From positions 1-64,000 of the forward strand of contig NZ_NFLM01000013.1 of assembly GCF_002160915.1 (NCBI RefSeq): a stretch of 64,000 bases of DNA, written 5' to 3'. Of this stretch, positions 47,785 through 56,219 are shown one piece after another; within the stretch, counting starts at the first letter, position 1, and every line of letters begins with the position of its first letter. This DNA is from Faecalibacterium sp. An121 (lineage in GTDB: Bacteria > Bacillota > Clostridia > Oscillospirales > Ruminococcaceae). The translations under genes were made by a program, and so were the position numbers. Under the pieces are notes generated by a model that searched no databases, was not told the origin of the DNA, and saw only the letters and a program-made list of their open reading frames with translations.

Positions 47785-48867
47785 TTGGACAAGGGTACGT
47801 ATCAATACACCGACCTGGCAGATAAATACGAGGATTTTTCCGCCCCCGGCTGCGAGATCACCTTGGCCGGCAAGGTACTGTCCGGCATCTCGCAGGTGGA
47901 CGTCGAACTGACGGCAGACGGTACGGCCAGCGGATGCAGTTTTTCGCTGGACGCCGGGTATGACCTCAAAAACAGCTGCTGGGACAATGATATCATCGAC
48001 CTGGTGGAGCCCGGCGCAAAGCTGGTCATCAAGGGCGGCTATGTGAAAAAGAAAGAGCTCTTTTACGGGTATCTGGACGACTATTCCCTGGAGTTTTCCA
48101 GCGATGGAGCGCCCCATATCCGCATCGGCGGCATCGATGGGCTGGGCTTTTTGATGAGCAACCGGGAACCTCTCTATGCCGGCCAGCGCAAGACGGCCGA
48201 AATCGTCAAGGGCATTTTGAACAAAGCAGTGTCCGCAGGCTTTGCCAAGAGCGTCACGGTGGGAACCCTCACCGACTTCGAGACGCCGCTGGTGAAAGAG
48301 CAGGTGGACGACTGGCGGTTTTTGACCCTGATGGCTCGACGCTACGGCGCGTCGCTTCTGGTGGTGGACGGGGAGATGATCTTTGATACGGCCATAGACA
48401 ACGACAAAGAGATCCTGGCCCTCACGCTGGGAGTGGGACTGAACCGCTTTTCCAAGCGGGTGTCCCTGGCCCACCAGGTGGGCAAGGTGGAGATCTATGG
48501 CCGGGATGTGAACCAGAAGCCCATCCAGGGCACGGCCAGCTCGGTCACGGTGGGGGGCAGCGGCAAGTCCGCCGCCCAGCTGGTATCCGCTTTCAAGGAT
48601 GCCTGTCTGCGGGAGTACAGCGAATTTGCCCGCACCCAGAACGAATGCCAGAAGCTGGCCCAGAACCGGCTGAACAGCCTGGCCATGGACTTTGTATCCG
48701 GGGAGGGGGAATGTGTGGGCATCCCCGAGCTGATCCCCGGCCGCTACCTGAAGATCGAGGGCAGCGACAGCCATACCAACGGCCTGTATTTTCTGACCAA
48801 GGTCCGCCACAGCTTTTCGGAGGCGGGCTACACCACATCGTTTGAGTTCAAGGGGGCGAAACTATGA
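47785..48867 (+). CDS. Baseplate hub protein (gpD / gp27-like)
   Basis: This 360-aa phage late-control D/VgrG N-terminal-like protein shows FYGYLDDYSLEFSSDGAPHI, VKGILNKAVSAGFAKSVTVG, VKEQVDDWRFLTLMARRYGA and the C-terminal KIEGSDSHTNGLYFLTKVRH. It forms the hub ring that carries the spike. Start is TTG at 47785 after GGGGGG. Its last 4 nt overlap the spike gene. Confidence 0.9.
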   Translation: MDKGTYQYTDLADKYEDFSAPGCEITLAGKVLSGISQVDVELTADGTASGCSFSLDAGYDLKNSCWDNDIIDLVEPGAKLVIKGGYVKKKELFYGYLDDYSLEFSSDGAPHIRIGGIDGLGFLMSNREPLYAGQRKTAEIVKGILNKAVSAGFAKSVTVGTLTDFETPLVKEQVDDWRFLTLMARRYGASLLVVDGEMIFDTAIDNDKEILALTLGVGLNRFSKRVSLAHQVGKVEIYGRDVNQKPIQGTASSVTVGGSGKSAAQLVSAFKDACLREYSEFARTQNECQKLAQNRLNSLAMDFVSGEGECVGIPELIPGRYLKIEGSDSHTNGLYFLTKVRHSFSEAGYTTSFEFKGAKL

Positions 48868-49649
48868 GCCTGGCACAGCAGCTGGAGAGCCTGATCCAGG
48901 AAGGGGGGATGCCCCCCGAGCGGCAGATGGGCCGCAGCGGCCTGACGCTGGCCCGCATCACCAACGTCACCGACCCGGACAAGCTGAACCGGGTCAAGTG
49001 CCTGCCGATCGGGGTGCCGGAGGCGGAGGAGACCGACTGGTGCTATTTCATGTCTCCCATGGGGGGCAAGGGCTGCGGGGTCTATTTCCCGCCCCATGTG
49101 GACGATCTGGCGGTGCTGGGTTATCTGGATGACGACCCCCACCGGCCGGTGGTGCTGGGCAGCATCTGGAACACCGAGCTGACCCCGCCTTTCACCATCC
49201 AGGAGGGGAAGGTGGAGGACTACGCCATCCGCACCCCCCAGAAGATCGACCTGACATTCCATGACGAGGAAGCAAAACAGACCGTCACCCTGACCATGCC
49301 CTCGGGGGTGGTGCTCAAGCTGGACGATGAGAACCAGACCGCCGCTTTGCAGGACAAGGACGGCAAAAACGCCCTGACTCTCAATTTCAAGACGGGGGAG
49401 GGCACCCTCTGCTGCGAAAAGAAGCTGACCCTCAGCGCGGGGCAGACCACCATCACCCTGGAGAGCAGCGGCAACCTGACCATGAAGTGCAGCGGCAAGC
49501 TGTCGATGGAAGGGGCCAGCATCGCGGGCAAGGCGCAGGGCCAGCTGGCCCTGCAGGGCGCTACCGCCTCGGTGAAAGGGGACGGCACGCTGGAACTGAG
49601 CGCCAGCGGTTCCACCACCCTAAAGGGCGGCATTGTGAAGATCAACTGA
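48864..49649 (+). CDS. Spike protein (gp5/VgrG-like, baseplate assembly V)
   Basis: An N-terminal OB-fold (LTLARITNVTDPDKLNRVKC, DWCYFMSPMGGKGCGVYFPP, HVDDLAVLGYLDDDPHRPVV) is followed in this 261-aa protein by a C-terminal beta-helix of short repeats (SAGQTTITLESSGNLTMKCS, GKAQGQLALQGATASVKGDG). It trimerises to the membrane-piercing needle. No PAAR tip gene is seen next to it. Confidence 0.93.
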   Translation: MSLAQQLESLIQEGGMPPERQMGRSGLTLARITNVTDPDKLNRVKCLPIGVPEAEETDWCYFMSPMGGKGCGVYFPPHVDDLAVLGYLDDDPHRPVVLGSIWNTELTPPFTIQEGKVEDYAIRTPQKIDLTFHDEEAKQTVTLTMPSGVVLKLDDENQTAALQDKDGKNALTLNFKTGEGTLCCEKKLTLSAGQTTITLESSGNLTMKCSGKLSMEGASIAGKAQGQLALQGATASVKGDGTLELSASGSTTLKGGIVKIN

Positions 49650-49689
49650 CACCGGCGGCGCGCCGGTGGGACGGGAGGAGTGTATGAAC

Positions 49690-50109
49690 ATGAACGGAAA
49701 GGAGTTCCTGGGCCGCGGGCTGAAATTCCCCCTGCAGGTGGACCCCCGCACGGGCAAGTTCGCCATGGTCAGCCAGGAGGAGGACATCCGGGAGGCCATC
49801 GGCATCATCCTGAACACCATGCAGGGTGAGCGGGTCATGCGCCCGGGTTTTGGCTCCAACATCATGGACTATACGTTCACGCCTTCCTCCAGTTCCACCC
49901 GGGAGAGCATCGCCCGCCAGGTGCGGGAACAGCTGATCTACCAGGAACCGAGGATCACCGATGTGAAGGTGAACTGCCGCCAGATGGACCGGCAGAACGG
50001 GGCCATCGTGGTGGAAGTGGGGTACACCGTCCGCTCGACCAACAACCGCTACAACCATGTTTATCCCTTCTATGTGACGGAAGGTTCTGAGGGAGGGGGC
50101 AGCGTATGA
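49690..50109 (+). CDS. gp25-like baseplate wedge protein
   Basis: This 139-aa GPW/gp25 family protein shows FLGRGLKFPLQVDPRTGKFA, EEDIREAIGIILNTMQGERV and MRPGFGSNIMDYTF. It links sheath to baseplate. ATG at 49690 is preferred because GGAGGAG is 9 nt upstream; 49684 is an alternative. It overlaps the next gene by 4 nt. Confidence 0.92.
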   Translation: MNGKEFLGRGLKFPLQVDPRTGKFAMVSQEEDIREAIGIILNTMQGERVMRPGFGSNIMDYTFTPSSSSTRESIARQVREQLIYQEPRITDVKVNCRQMDRQNGAIVVEVGYTVRSTNNRYNHVYPFYVTEGSEGGGSV

Positions 50110-53003
50110 ATCACCCGGTCCTTGATCCCCGCGGCCCGGAAGAGATCCGGGCCCAGGTGGCGGCCCTGGCCCGCAGCTATACCCCCGAGTGGCGGTATGA
50201 GAGCACCGAGGACGATCCCGGCGCCGCCCTGGCCGAGCTGTTCTGCACCATGTTCTGCCAGACGGTGGACCGCATGAACGCCGTGCCCCAGAAGCTCTAT
50301 ACCGAGTTTCTCAACCAGATCGGCTACCAGGAGCCGGGGCCGGTGGCGGCCCAGGGCAATATGCAGTTTATGCCCAACGAGTCGGTGGAGCAGCCGGTGC
50401 TGGTCCGCTCGGGAACGCAGGTGTTCACCTCCGACGCGTCGGGCAGCAATGTGGTCTATGAGACCCGCCGCTCCATCGAGGCGACCCCGGCCCGGCTGAC
50501 CGATGTCTACTATGTGGACGCCCAAAGCGACAGCCTGCAGCGGGTGGACCTGTCCAGGCCCTGGCCCCTCTTTGCTCCCGGCGGGCAGGAGATGCAGGTC
50601 CACGAATTCTATCTGAGTGAAAACGACGTGCTGCGGCTGGAAGGGCCCTGCACCATCCAGGTGGAGCTGCGGCAGAACGTGCGCTACCTGGAGCTGGAGA
50701 CCGCCAACCTGCTGACCGCCCCCGGCCTGCGCTGGAGCTACTTCCACGGCGGGGCCTGGCTCCCCTTCGACGGGGTGCGGGCCGAAAACGGCCGGATCCT
50801 GCTGGAAAAACGCACCGGCCTGTCCCTCGAACCGGACCAGGATGGCCGGATCTGCATCCGCTGCCAGGGGTGCACCCCCATGGCCCTGACCTTGCAGCAG
50901 GCGGCTGTGTGCAGCGCCCCGCTGGGGGAGGTGCCGGCGGCCCGGCTGTTCAGCGGGGATGTGCCTCTCGAGGAGGAGGGGGGCTATTGCTTTGGCAAAA
51001 GGCCCGCCCTGTACGACCTGTTCTATCTGCGCAGCGACGCGGTGCTGACCAAGCGCGGCGCCCGGGCCCAGCTGCATCTGGAACTGGAGCCCATCGTGTT
51101 CGATCCCCCGTCCCAGGGGCCAAACTACCAGTTCACCCAGCCCATCATCGACAAACGCCGCGCCGTGCTGGCCAAGCCCGACGACGTGCGGGTGTCGGGG
51201 GTGGTGTGGGAGTACTACAACGGCATGGGCTGGCGCCAGCTGCAGACCCAGGGCAGCCGCAACCCCTTCTCCTGCCGGCAGGAGGGGCCTTACGACCTGA
51301 TCTTCCAGGTGCCGCAGGACATCCAGCCCGCCGAGGTCAACGCCGAGGAGGGATATTACATCCGGGCCCGGGTCACCGATGTGGAAAACAGCTTCTCGCT
51401 GTACCAGCGGTGGATCGTCCCCCTGTGCAAAGGGGCCTGGTTCCAGTGGCAGTACCCGGCGCCGGCGCCGGTGGCCTGGATCGCCAGCGCCAACAACGGG
51501 ACCCGCCGTGAGATCGGCCAGGCCGCCGGCCTTGGCGACCTGCAGATGACGGTGCTGGAACCGTTGGCCCCCGGGCCTGCGGCCATGTATTTCTGCTTTG
51601 ACCGCTCGCCCCACGCCATGCCCCTGTCCATCTGGCTGCAAATGCTGGGGCGGGCCGAGCTGAAAGGCCAGCTGCTGTGGGAGCGGTGGAACGGCAAAAC
51701 GTTTGAGCCGGTCCGGGCCGTCGATGAGACCGAACAGCTGCTGCACAGCGGCTGCATCTATTTGTTTTTGACCGAGCCGGTGCCCCGCGCCTCCCTGTTT
51801 GGGGTCGAGGGCTGCTGGCTGCGGCTGACCTGCACCGGACCCCGTCCCGTCCCGCCTCCGGTGGCGGCCAGGGTCCAGCTGAACGTGGTGCCTGCGGTCC
51901 AGTGCCGCCAGGAGCCCGACCAGCGGTTCGACACCGGCATCTATGAGGCGGGCAAGACGGTGCAGCTGCTCACGGCCCCGGTGCAGCGCTGCACCGTGTG
52001 GGTGGACGAGCTGCAGGGGCTGTCCGCCGCCGAAGCGGGACGGATGGCCCGGGAGGCTCCGGACCGTGTCCGGCTGGAACAGCAGGACCATGTGCTGACC
52101 CGCTGCTGGGTGCGCTGGGAGGAGATCCCGGACCTGGCCCTGGCGGACGGCGGGGACCGGGTCTACACCCTGGACCCCTATCAGGGGACCATCCGCTTTG
52201 GCGACGGCCGGCAGGGCCGTGTGCCCCCCGCCGGTGACCACAACATCCTGGTGACCTACGCCAGCGGCGGCGGCGCCCAGGGCAATGTGCCGCCCGGGGC
52301 GGTGCACTCGGTGCTGGAAGGGCTGCCCCGCATCAGCGCGGTGCAGAACCTGACCGCCATGAGCGGCGGCATCGGACGGCTGACCATGGAGCAGATCGAG
52401 AGCCGGGGCAGCCGGCACCTGCGCACCCGGGGCCGGGCCGCCGCAGGCCGGGATTTTGAGGACCTGGTGCGCCAGGGCTTCCCGCAGGTGCAGCATGTGC
52501 GCTGCTTTGCGGGGCGGGACCCCCAGGGCAAGCCCCGGGCGGGTCATGTGACGGTGGTGCTGACCGGCTTCAGCCAGGCCGCCGAGGACAACGAGGCATT
52601 GTGCCGGCAGGTGTACAGCTACCTTGGCAGCCGGTGTTCCTGCTGCCTGGTGGCCGAGGGGCGGCTGCACGTCCATCCCGCCACCGTCCTGCGGGTGAAC
52701 ACCCAGGTGACGGTGGAGCTGGAGCGGATGGAACAGGCCGCCGATACCCAGCAGGAGATCGGACGCCGGCTCCAGCAGCTGATCGGCCAGGTGTGGAGCG
52801 CCCGGCCGGTGGGCGGGCAGATCCGGATGGACGAGCTGTGGAGCTGCGTGCGGAGCGTGCCCAACGTGCGCGCGGTCCGCAGCCTGCTGGCCGAGGGCGC
52901 CTATGACCGCCAGGGCCAGGCCTGCCTGGCGCCGCTGGAAAAGGACGGCGGCTTCCCCTATGCGGTGGTGGAAAGCGGCGTCCATGTGGTGCGCATCCAG
53001 TGA
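50106..53003 (+). CDS. Baseplate J-like wedge protein 1 (Afp11/gp6-like)
   Basis: This 965-aa large wedge protein starts with LDPRGPEEIRAQVAALARSY and DPGAALAELFCTMFCQTVDR, the eCIS wedge start. The J-type core shows TIRFGDGRQGRVPPAGDHNI, then GAQGNVPPGAV, and SRHLRTRGRAAAGRDFEDLV follows. The ends are beta-rich, as expected for a baseplate plate subunit. It follows gp25 with a 4-nt overlap. Confidence 0.92.
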   Translation: MNHPVLDPRGPEEIRAQVAALARSYTPEWRYESTEDDPGAALAELFCTMFCQTVDRMNAVPQKLYTEFLNQIGYQEPGPVAAQGNMQFMPNESVEQPVLVRSGTQVFTSDASGSNVVYETRRSIEATPARLTDVYYVDAQSDSLQRVDLSRPWPLFAPGGQEMQVHEFYLSENDVLRLEGPCTIQVELRQNVRYLELETANLLTAPGLRWSYFHGGAWLPFDGVRAENGRILLEKRTGLSLEPDQDGRICIRCQGCTPMALTLQQAAVCSAPLGEVPAARLFSGDVPLEEEGGYCFGKRPALYDLFYLRSDAVLTKRGARAQLHLELEPIVFDPPSQGPNYQFTQPIIDKRRAVLAKPDDVRVSGVVWEYYNGMGWRQLQTQGSRNPFSCRQEGPYDLIFQVPQDIQPAEVNAEEGYYIRARVTDVENSFSLYQRWIVPLCKGAWFQWQYPAPAPVAWIASANNGTRREIGQAAGLGDLQMTVLEPLAPGPAAMYFCFDRSPHAMPLSIWLQMLGRAELKGQLLWERWNGKTFEPVRAVDETEQLLHSGCIYLFLTEPVPRASLFGVEGCWLRLTCTGPRPVPPPVAARVQLNVVPAVQCRQEPDQRFDTGIYEAGKTVQLLTAPVQRCTVWVDELQGLSAAEAGRMAREAPDRVRLEQQDHVLTRCWVRWEEIPDLALADGGDRVYTLDPYQGTIRFGDGRQGRVPPAGDHNILVTYASGGGAQGNVPPGAVHSVLEGLPRISAVQNLTAMSGGIGRLTMEQIESRGSRHLRTRGRAAAGRDFEDLVRQGFPQVQHVRCFAGRDPQGKPRAGHVTVVLTGFSQAAEDNEALCRQVYSYLGSRCSCCLVAEGRLHVHPATVLRVNTQVTVELERMEQAADTQQEIGRRLQQLIGQVWSARPVGGQIRMDELWSCVRSVPNVRAVRSLLAEGAYDRQGQACLAPLEKDGGFPYAVVESGVHVVRIQ

Positions 53004-53044
53004 GATGCGCTTGATGAAGGGATCGTTTGAAAGGAGGGTGCCCT

Positions 53045-55102
53045 GTGTTGGTATCCCGCAGGCTGGACGACCAGCGCTATGATGAGATCGTTGCGGAGGC
53101 CGAGGGCCGGCTGCCATGGCTGTGCCCGGTGTGGACCGACCACAACGCCCATGACCCGGGCATCACCATCCTGGAGCTGATGGCCTGGTACAAGGAGATG
53201 CAGCAGTATCAGATGGACCGGCTGACCCCGGCCATCCAGCAGAAGCTGCTGGAGCTGGCGGGGCTGCGGCTGCGGCCTGCCCAGCCGGCCCGCTGTGCGC
53301 TGGAGATCCCGCCCGAGGCTCCCCCCCGCCCGGCGCTGGCCCGGCTGGCCACGTTGGAGGAGGCTTGCTTTGAGCTGGCCGAGCCCATCCCTGCCCGGCG
53401 CCCCTGCCTGGAACGGGTGCTGGTGGCCCGGGACGGCGGACGGGTGGACGTGTCGGGTCTGGCGGCGGACGGGACACCGTTCCAGCCGTTTGCCTTTGGC
53501 GGGACGGCGGACACCAGCCTGCTGCTGGGCTTTGGCCAAAAGCCGGAGGAAACGCTGCGTCTGTGGTTCCAGGTGCATCAGCCCGACGGGGTGCAGCGCA
53601 ACCCGCCCGACCGGCAGGCCCGGCTGCCCCGCACCCTGTGCTGGGAGATGGAGGGGGCCGGCCCGGTGGAGCCCCTGCAGGATGAGACCTGGGCCCTCAG
53701 CTGGAGCGGCTATGTGACGCTGCCGGCGCCCGAGGCCTGGCAGGCAGGGGAGGACGGCCTGTGGTGGCTGCGCCTGCGCCAGACCGAGGGCGGCTGCGAA
53801 GAACAGGTGCGTCTGTCCGGCCTGTCGGCGGGACGTTACCAGGCGCTGCAGCAGGAGACCCGGGCGGCCAGTTATTTCTTTACGGTGAACGGCCAGGCGG
53901 GCTGCCGGGTGCAGATCGCCAGCGCCCAGGCCCGGAAGGCGGATCTGGCGGTCTTTCTGCGGGACGGCATGGGCTGGCAGCAGACCGGGCGCTATGAGGC
54001 GCACGCCGCCGCCCAGGGGCTGGAGCTGGAGGTGGACGCCGCCGGCGCAGCCCTGGACGGAGAGGACAACCTGCTGGTGGTCTGCCAGGATCCGGATCAT
54101 CCGGGCGAGATGGTATTCGACGCCAAGGGACGCCCGGGCGAACAGTTCCAGCTGCGGGTGGAAGGCCAGGAGGTGCTGACCGACCGGCTGACCCTCCTGT
54201 GCATGACGCTGCAGCAGGACGGCAGCGTCCGCCCGGCTTTATGGCACTGGGTGGAGGAGCTGTCGGTCTGCGGGCCCCGGGACCGGGTGTTTACCTACGA
54301 CCCCCGGCGGGAGATCATCACCTTCGGGGATGGGCTCCACGGGGCGGTGGTGATGCCGGGGCCGGGCGCGGTGCTGGTGACGGGGCTGGTCCTGTCCCGG
54401 TGCAGCGGCGGCAATATCCCGGCGGATTCCCTTCTGGCGTTCCAGGAGGACGGGACCCGGGTGGAGCACAGCGCCGCCTGGGGCGGCCGGGAAGCCGAGA
54501 CCCTGGCCCAGGGCCGGGCCCGGCTGCTGGCCGAGCTGAACCGGACCCGCAAATGCCTTTCGGCAGAAGATTACGAGCGATGCGCACGGCAGACGCCGGG
54601 GCTGCGTCTGGCCGGGGCCAGGGCCCTGCCCGGATATGACCCCGACGCGCCCCAGCAGCGGCACAGCGCCTACGTCAGCGTGGTGGTGCTGCCGGCGGGG
54701 GAGGGCAGACGCCCCCAGGCGGACCGCCGGTTCCTGGACGCGGTGGACCGCCAGCTGGAGCGCTGCCGCTCCATCTGCGTGCAGGCCAGGACCATTGCGG
54801 CCCAATATGTGCCCTTCAGCCTGACGGGGCGGCTGACGGCGGCGCCGGGGACCAGCCAGGAGCTGGTGCGCCGGGCGCTGGAAGAATACTTTGCCCCCTG
54901 CCAGCAGCGGATCGGCGCCCCGGGCTGCCCCGGAGAACTGGCGGCGGCGCTGCAAAAGCTGCCCGGCATCTTCCGGATCGAGCAGCTGGAGCTGCGGGGG
55001 ATGGACCAGCGCAGCTACCGCAATGCCGCCGGCGACCTGGTGATCCCGCCGGACGGGATCCTGGCGCTGGAGCGGGTGGAATTGGAACTGAGGCGGCCGT
55101 GA
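53045..55102 (+). CDS. Baseplate J-like wedge protein 2 (Afp12-like)
   Basis: This 685-aa protein is paralogous to the previous one. Its N-terminus is LDDQRYDEIVAEAEGRLPWL, with HDPGITILELMAWYKEMQQY and the J core IITFGDGLHGAVVMPGPGAV followed by GGNIPADSL. Start is GTG at 53045 with AAAGGAGG 7 nt upstream. Two wedge paralogues in tandem match the Afp11/Afp12 arrangement. Confidence 0.9.
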   Translation: MLVSRRLDDQRYDEIVAEAEGRLPWLCPVWTDHNAHDPGITILELMAWYKEMQQYQMDRLTPAIQQKLLELAGLRLRPAQPARCALEIPPEAPPRPALARLATLEEACFELAEPIPARRPCLERVLVARDGGRVDVSGLAADGTPFQPFAFGGTADTSLLLGFGQKPEETLRLWFQVHQPDGVQRNPPDRQARLPRTLCWEMEGAGPVEPLQDETWALSWSGYVTLPAPEAWQAGEDGLWWLRLRQTEGGCEEQVRLSGLSAGRYQALQQETRAASYFFTVNGQAGCRVQIASAQARKADLAVFLRDGMGWQQTGRYEAHAAAQGLELEVDAAGAALDGEDNLLVVCQDPDHPGEMVFDAKGRPGEQFQLRVEGQEVLTDRLTLLCMTLQQDGSVRPALWHWVEELSVCGPRDRVFTYDPRREIITFGDGLHGAVVMPGPGAVLVTGLVLSRCSGGNIPADSLLAFQEDGTRVEHSAAWGGREAETLAQGRARLLAELNRTRKCLSAEDYERCARQTPGLRLAGARALPGYDPDAPQQRHSAYVSVVVLPAGEGRRPQADRRFLDAVDRQLERCRSICVQARTIAAQYVPFSLTGRLTAAPGTSQELVRRALEEYFAPCQQRIGAPGCPGELAAALQKLPGIFRIEQLELRGMDQRSYRNAAGDLVIPPDGILALERVELELRRP

Positions 55103-55136
55103 GAATGGCCGGCCGAACGGGGGTGAAGGACATCCT

Positions 55137-56219
55137 ATGAGTGAGACACAGAAATACCGGACCCTCTGCTGCAAGGAACAGTGGCTGGGCGGTATCTTTG
55201 AACATATCGCCCTGCAGGGAGACGCCCTGGCTTTGGAGGCCGGGGCATATGCCGGGGCGGCCTGCCTGCCGCCGGTGGACAGCGGGGAGGCGGGCTTTGG
55301 GTGGCGGCGGCTCAGGCTGCTGGCCCAGGTGCCGCCGGAAGCCGCCGTCCGGGTCTATGCCCGGGCCAGCGACCGGAAGGACTGGCCCCAGTGGGAACAG
55401 CTGCGGGGCCAGGCCCTGACTTCGGAGGCCCTGCGGGAACTGTTTGGGCCGCCCACGGCCCAGACCGACCTGCTGCTGCAGGTGTCGGGGCGGTACCTCT
55501 GGCTGGCGCTGGAGCTGGCCGCAGGCGGGGCACGGCGCCCCCGGGTGGAGGGGCTGTCCCTCTGGATGGAGGGGGACCACATGGTGGACTACCTGCCCGC
55601 CATTTACCAGGGGCAGGACTTTACTTACAGATACCTGTCGATCTTCAACACCCTGCTGATGGGGATGGAGGCGGACATCGAGGCTCTGCCCCGCCAGCTG
55701 GAACCCGGCAGCGCCAGCGACGGGATGGTGGATTTTCTGGCGCGGTGGCTGTGCATGGAACCGGAAAAGGGGGAGGAGGACCTGCGGGCCCGGCTGCCCC
55801 GGATCCTGGACGAATACGAGACGATGTACACCGTGGAGGGAGTCCGGCGCACCGCCTGGCGGCTGACCGGACGCAAGCCCTGGATCATCGAGCACTTTGC
55901 GGTGGACCCCAACAGCCCCGCCTGCCGCAACCCGGCCCTTTACCGCCGGCTGTACGGCGAGGACCCCTACCGCTTTTTCCTGCTGCTGCCCCAGGGCACC
56001 TTTGAAAAACAGCAGGATATGGAACACTTTCTGGAGCGGATGAGCCAGCTGCTGCCGGCGGAAACCGAGATGGAGCTGGTGCTGCTCAAACCCTGCATCC
56101 AGCTGGACTGGCACACCTATCTGGGCATCAACTCCCGGATCGGAGACTACATCCCCGCGGCCATCGACGACTCGGTGACCATCCACTATGACACGACGAT
56201 TGGAGGAGCATACCCATGA
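55137..56219 (+). CDS. Tail protein I-like (TIGR02242-type) baseplate protein
   Basis: The central domain of this 360-aa protein (MVDYLPAIYQGQDFTYRYLS, MEADIEALPRQLEPGSASDG, VDFLARWLCMEPEKGEEDLR) is the P2 gpI-like tail domain found in eCIS wedge or fibre-connector proteins. The N-terminal ~130 residues are beta-rich. It ends with a 4-nt overlap onto the next gene. Confidence 0.85.
   Translation: MSETQKYRTLCCKEQWLGGIFEHIALQGDALALEAGAYAGAACLPPVDSGEAGFGWRRLRLLAQVPPEAAVRVYARASDRKDWPQWEQLRGQALTSEALRELFGPPTAQTDLLLQVSGRYLWLALELAAGGARRPRVEGLSLWMEGDHMVDYLPAIYQGQDFTYRYLSIFNTLLMGMEADIEALPRQLEPGSASDGMVDFLARWLCMEPEKGEEDLRARLPRILDEYETMYTVEGVRRTAWRLTGRKPWIIEHFAVDPNSPACRNPALYRRLYGEDPYRFFLLLPQGTFEKQQDMEHFLERMSQLLPAETEMELVLLKPCIQLDWHTYLGINSRIGDYIPAAIDDSVTIHYDTTIGGAYP

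Noticed and set aside
50070-53117. Roughly 1000-codon minus-strand open frame opposite the first wedge gene
   Set aside because: It is antisense to an unmistakable baseplate J-like protein and lacks any recognisable domain.
39454-56219. Locus read as a contractile-tailed prophage
   Set aside because: No capsid, portal, terminase, integrase or lysis genes are visible. DUF4157, DUF6760-like, LysM-hub and duplicated wedge genes point to an eCIS-type system.
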